Source of the DNA: Tissierella_B sp964485455
GTDB lineage: Bacteria; Bacillota; Clostridia; Tissierellales; Tissierellaceae
Direction of reading: 5' to 3'
Assembly (NCBI GenBank): GCA_964485455.1
Contig: CAZAJU010000009.1
Location: forward strand, 1 to 35,415
Length of the DNA: 35,415 bases
Of the stretch, positions 33,541 through 35,415 are shown piece by piece. Below the pieces are notes generated by a model that worked only from the letters and a program-made list of their open reading frames with translations, had not been told where the DNA came from and searched no databases. The position numbers and the translations under genes are program-made. The first letter of the stretch is position 1, and the number at the start of each line of letters is the position of its first letter.

Positions 33541-33840
33541 ATGAACAAGGCTGAATTAATAGCAAGCATAGCAGAAAAAAGTAATTTGACTAAAAAGGAT
33601 GCAGAAGCAGCATTAAATGGTTTCATGAAATCCGTTGAGGAATCCCTAGCAGAAGGCGACAAAGTTCAATTAGTTGGATTTGGTACCTTTGAAGTTAGAG
33701 AAAGAAAAGCTAGAGAAGGAAGAAATCCTAGAAACCCAGAAGAAGTTATTAAAATTCCAGCATCTAAGGCTCCAGTATTTAAAGCAGGTAAAGGCTTAAA
33801 AGAAGTTGTTAATGTACCTAAGAAAGCTAAGAAGAAATAG
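33541..33840 (+). CDS. hup: HU family DNA-binding protein
   Basis: A 99-residue nucleoid protein bending DNA as a dimer. MNKAELIASIAEKS begins the family helix pair, and GFGTFEVRERKAREGRNPRN near 46-65 is the HU signature arm, with the conserved Pro of RNPRN at the tip. A lysine-rich tail (KKAKKK) extends it by about nine residues over the standard 90. GAGGAGG precedes the ATG. Its insertion between yabN and yabO is typical of Clostridia but not of B. subtilis. Strong expression is expected from its ribosome site and terminator. Confidence 0.95.
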   Translation: MNKAELIASIAEKSNLTKKDAEAALNGFMKSVEESLAEGDKVQLVGFGTFEVRERKAREGRNPRNPEEVIKIPASKAPVFKAGKGLKEVVNVPKKAKKK

Positions 33841-33856
33841 TTTATATGTAAAGATA

Positions 33857-33886
33857 AAAAAATCAGGTCTTAGACCTGATTTTTTG
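33857..33886 (+). terminator. Terminator of hup
   Basis: A perfect stem AATCAGGTC/GACCTGATT with a 3-nt loop, extended by A/T pairs and ending in T6, starts 16 bp after the stop and ends just before the next ribosome site. Confidence 0.88.
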
Positions 33887-33900
33887 TTTAGGAGGCATAT

Positions 33901-34143
33901 ATGAGAATTGATAAGTATTTGAAAAATGCACGTATCATAAAGAGGAGAACCATTTCTAAAGAAGCCTGTGAACAAGGGAAGGTTTTTATTAATGGTAAAT
34001 CAGCCAAACCTGGGGATGAGGTTAAAGTAGGAGATAAGGTTCAAATTAACTTTGGAAGTGGACCTATGAATATAGAAATACTTGATGTAAAAGATAATGT
34101 AGGCAAGGATCAAGCTACAACTTTATATAGGATTTTAAATTAA
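33901..34143 (+). CDS. rqcP: S4 RNA-binding protein RqcP (YabO)
   Basis: An 80-residue protein made almost only of an S4 RNA-binding domain: MRIDKYLKNARIIKRRTISK at 1-20, then EACEQGKVFINGKSAKPGDEV. In B. subtilis YabO/RqcP binds 50S-peptidyl-tRNA and, with RqcH, adds alanine tails to stalled nascent chains. AGGAGG lies 7 nt before the ATG, inside the tail of the hup terminator. pth further upstream also handles peptidyl-tRNA, a functional parallel. Confidence 0.9.
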   Translation: MRIDKYLKNARIIKRRTISKEACEQGKVFINGKSAKPGDEVKVGDKVQINFGSGPMNIEILDVKDNVGKDQATTLYRILN

Positions 34144-34169
34144 GGCTTTTGGTATAGAAGCCTTTTTTT
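34142..34169 (+). terminator. Terminator between rqcP and yabP
   Basis: AAGGCTT (34142-34148) pairs with AAGCCTT (34158-34164); seven T follow. It separates rqcP from the sporulation genes. Confidence 0.75.
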
Positions 34170-34205
34170 ATTCATATATATTATAGAGGAATAGGGGGGA
34201 TTCTT

Positions 34206-34484
34206 GTGGCTGAAATGAGGATAAGTTCAAGTAATCAGAAGATAGTTTTAGAGGATAGAAGTAATTTATTAATATCTGGAGTAGAACAGGTGGACAGCTT
34301 TAATGAAAATACTATAATTCTTTCTACAGTTAAAGGAGGCTTGAGTATTAAGGGTGAAGGCCTCAACGTAAGTAAAGTAAATCTAGATGAAGGTAATGTA
34401 AGAATCACAGGCATAATAAATAGTATATTATATAATAATAAGGAAGGTGCTCCAAAGAATCTCATGGGTAGGATTTTTAAATAG
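34206..34484 (+). CDS. yabP: Spore coat/cortex assembly protein YabP
   Basis: A 92-residue YabP/YqfC-family protein of the mother cell during sporulation. The pattern of short beta strands (NQKIVLEDRSNLLISGVEQV, then an ENTIILSTVKGGLSIKG segment) and the position before yabQ identify it. The start is GTG at 34206 with GGGGGAT before it. A weak sigma-E-like promoter (GTATAG, 15 bp, CATATATA at 34173) could serve it, overlapping the upstream terminator. No membrane segment is seen. Confidence 0.85.
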   Translation: MAEMRISSSNQKIVLEDRSNLLISGVEQVDSFNENTIILSTVKGGLSIKGEGLNVSKVNLDEGNVRITGIINSILYNNKEGAPKNLMGRIFK

Positions 34485-34492
34485 GTGATAAT

Positions 34493-34954
34493 ATGGAGAT
34501 AAATGTTATGGAGGATATAGTAGCCTTTGGTACTACTCTGCTTATAGGAGCTTTCATGGGTATATTATTCGATTTTTATAGAGGCTTTAGAAGAGTCACT
34601 AAACCAAATAAAATACTATCCTTAATAGAGGATCTCTTGTTTTGGATAAGTATTATATCGATTTTCTTTGCTTTATTGGTATTGACAACTGATGGAATAC
34701 AGAGAGGATTCGTTTATTTTGGGTGCTTAGTTGGTTTGTCAATTTACATGTTTTTACTTTCAAAGCTAATATTGCCTATTTTTGTTTTTATTTTCAGGTT
34801 GATATTAAAGCTCATTAATGAGATAATGAGAGTGATAATTTATCCATTTAAAGGAATAATTAAAAGGAATAAAGTAAAGAAGATGATTATGGTTCCTGGT
34901 ATTGTATACAAAGAAATGGGTAAATATGTAAAGATGATATCTAAGAAGAAATAA
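34493..34954 (+). CDS. yabQ: Spore cortex biosynthesis protein YabQ
   Basis: A 153-residue membrane protein with about four or five hydrophobic segments between residues 8 and 110 and a basic C-terminal tail. The FDFYRGFRR motif near 26-34 is typical of YabQ, needed for spore cortex in B. subtilis. AGGTGAT precedes the ATG, 8 bp after the yabP stop, so the two are translated from one message. Function within the membrane is unknown in the family. Confidence 0.88.
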   Translation: MEINVMEDIVAFGTTLLIGAFMGILFDFYRGFRRVTKPNKILSLIEDLLFWISIISIFFALLVLTTDGIQRGFVYFGCLVGLSIYMFLLSKLILPIFVFIFRLILKLINEIMRVIIYPFKGIIKRNKVKKMIMVPGIVYKEMGKYVKMISKKK

Positions 34955-34981
34955 CTGTTGGATAGATGAGGTGGGATTCTT

Positions 34982-35332
34982 ATGAGAACTACAACCACAA
35001 GGAGAACGAAGAAGGTATTGAAAAAAAAGGGTTTTAGGCTGATTCATTTTGTGCTAATCTTCTTAAGCTTGTATCTTGTTGTAGTGTTAAATCATCAGAG
35101 AGGTTTGATGAAGGATTTAGATGCTAAGAAGAGAATGAATCAAGAGCAAATTGATGAGCTTGAGAAGGAAATAAATACTTTAAACAAGGAAATTGAAGCT
35201 AGTGGAACCCTTGAATTTGTTGAAAAGGTTGCTAGAGATGAGCTTGGGATGGTTAAACCAAGGGAAATAATTTATGTTGATAGAAACAAGAATAATGAAG
35301 AAATATTTGATGTTTTCAAAGATGATAATTAA
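34982..35332 (+). CDS. divIC: Septum formation initiator protein DivIC/FtsB
   Basis: A 116-residue single-pass membrane protein of the division complex. A basic cytosolic N-terminus (RTTTTRRTKKVLKKKG) leads to a transmembrane helix at about 20-38, then an external coiled coil at about 45-75 (QIDELEKEINTLNKEIEA), and the ELGMVKPREIIYV segment typical of DivIC/FtsB. GAGGTGG precedes the ATG. It ends the conserved yabP-yabQ-divIC series. The yabR gene that follows in B. subtilis is not seen before the window ends. Confidence 0.9.
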   Translation: MRTTTTRRTKKVLKKKGFRLIHFVLIFLSLYLVVVLNHQRGLMKDLDAKKRMNQEQIDELEKEINTLNKEIEASGTLEFVEKVARDELGMVKPREIIYVDRNKNNEEIFDVFKDDN

Positions 35333-35361
35333 TTGACAATATTATTTATCTGATATATACT
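35333..35361 (+). promoter_or_regulatory. Strong sigma-A promoter toward the right edge
   Basis: TTGACA (35333-35338), 17-bp spacer, TATACT (35356-35361), expected start near 35368. No gene starts within the last 47 bases. Confidence 0.65.
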
Positions 35362-35415
35362 CTCATCTTTGACAGTTAGAGAAAATAAAAATCCTGGAAC
35401 CTAAGTATTCGCAAT

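Noticed and set aside
1..35415. CRISPR array, prophage, intact insertion sequence or defence island
   Set aside because: No regularly spaced repeats, transposase, integrase, phage or defence proteins were found on either strand.

Overview
The window is AT-rich chromosome from a spore-forming, anaerobic, low-G+C Firmicute. The evidence is strong AGGAGG-type ribosome sites, T-box and riboswitch regulation, sporulation genes (spoVG, spoVT, yabP, yabQ, divIC region), a one-domain superoxide reductase and a hemerythrin-like protein. The style suits Clostridia or Tissierellia; species cannot be fixed from sequence reading alone.

Left end (1-910): a tRNA cluster on + (partial Gly-GCC, Gly-UCC, Gln-UUG, Phe-GAA). 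Two broken copies of the 5' half of tRNA-Phe lie upstream of the intact tRNA-Phe, with palindrome-rich filler between them. 926-5320 (-) is a vitamin B12 acquisition operon: promoter, cobalamin riboswitch with terminator, btuF-, btuC- and btuD-like genes, a divergent PduO-like protein without the usual ATP-binding N-terminus, and a Dph6/DUF71-type ATP pyrophosphatase. A DUF4317 gene follows (-).

Middle (6750-14650): a fluoride riboswitch controls a cation/proton antiporter. A hemerythrin-like gene lies behind an FNR/CRP-type palindrome placed exactly as in a class II activator promoter. Next come a 5'-truncated metallophosphoesterase, a membrane-anchored GH18 glycosidase, a SixA-like phosphatase (-), a gutted endonuclease IV pseudogene, a possible uracil-DNA-glycosylase-fold protein (-), tyrS behind a Tyr T-box (-) and superoxide reductase (-).

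Right part (14698-35415) is mostly + strand core genes: a THUMP rRNA methyltransferase with a canonical pduO, a PAS-PP2C phosphatase, pgi, an LCP wall ligase, and murC (-). Then comes the conserved Firmicute block spoVG-glmU-prs-pth-mfd-prsA-like-spoVT-yabM-yabN-hup-yabO(rqcP)-yabP-yabQ-divIC, linking cell-wall precursor supply, ribosome rescue, transcription-coupled repair and spore formation. Promoter-like sequences for sigma-H (spoVG) and sigma-G (spoVT) fit this. A near-consensus vegetative promoter at 35333-35361 starts a unit beyond the window.

I see no CRISPR array, intact transposase, prophage gene or clear defence system. The most unusual items are the degenerate PduO paralog in the B12 operon, the tandem tRNA-Phe fragments, and the FNR-type promoter on the hemerythrin-like gene.
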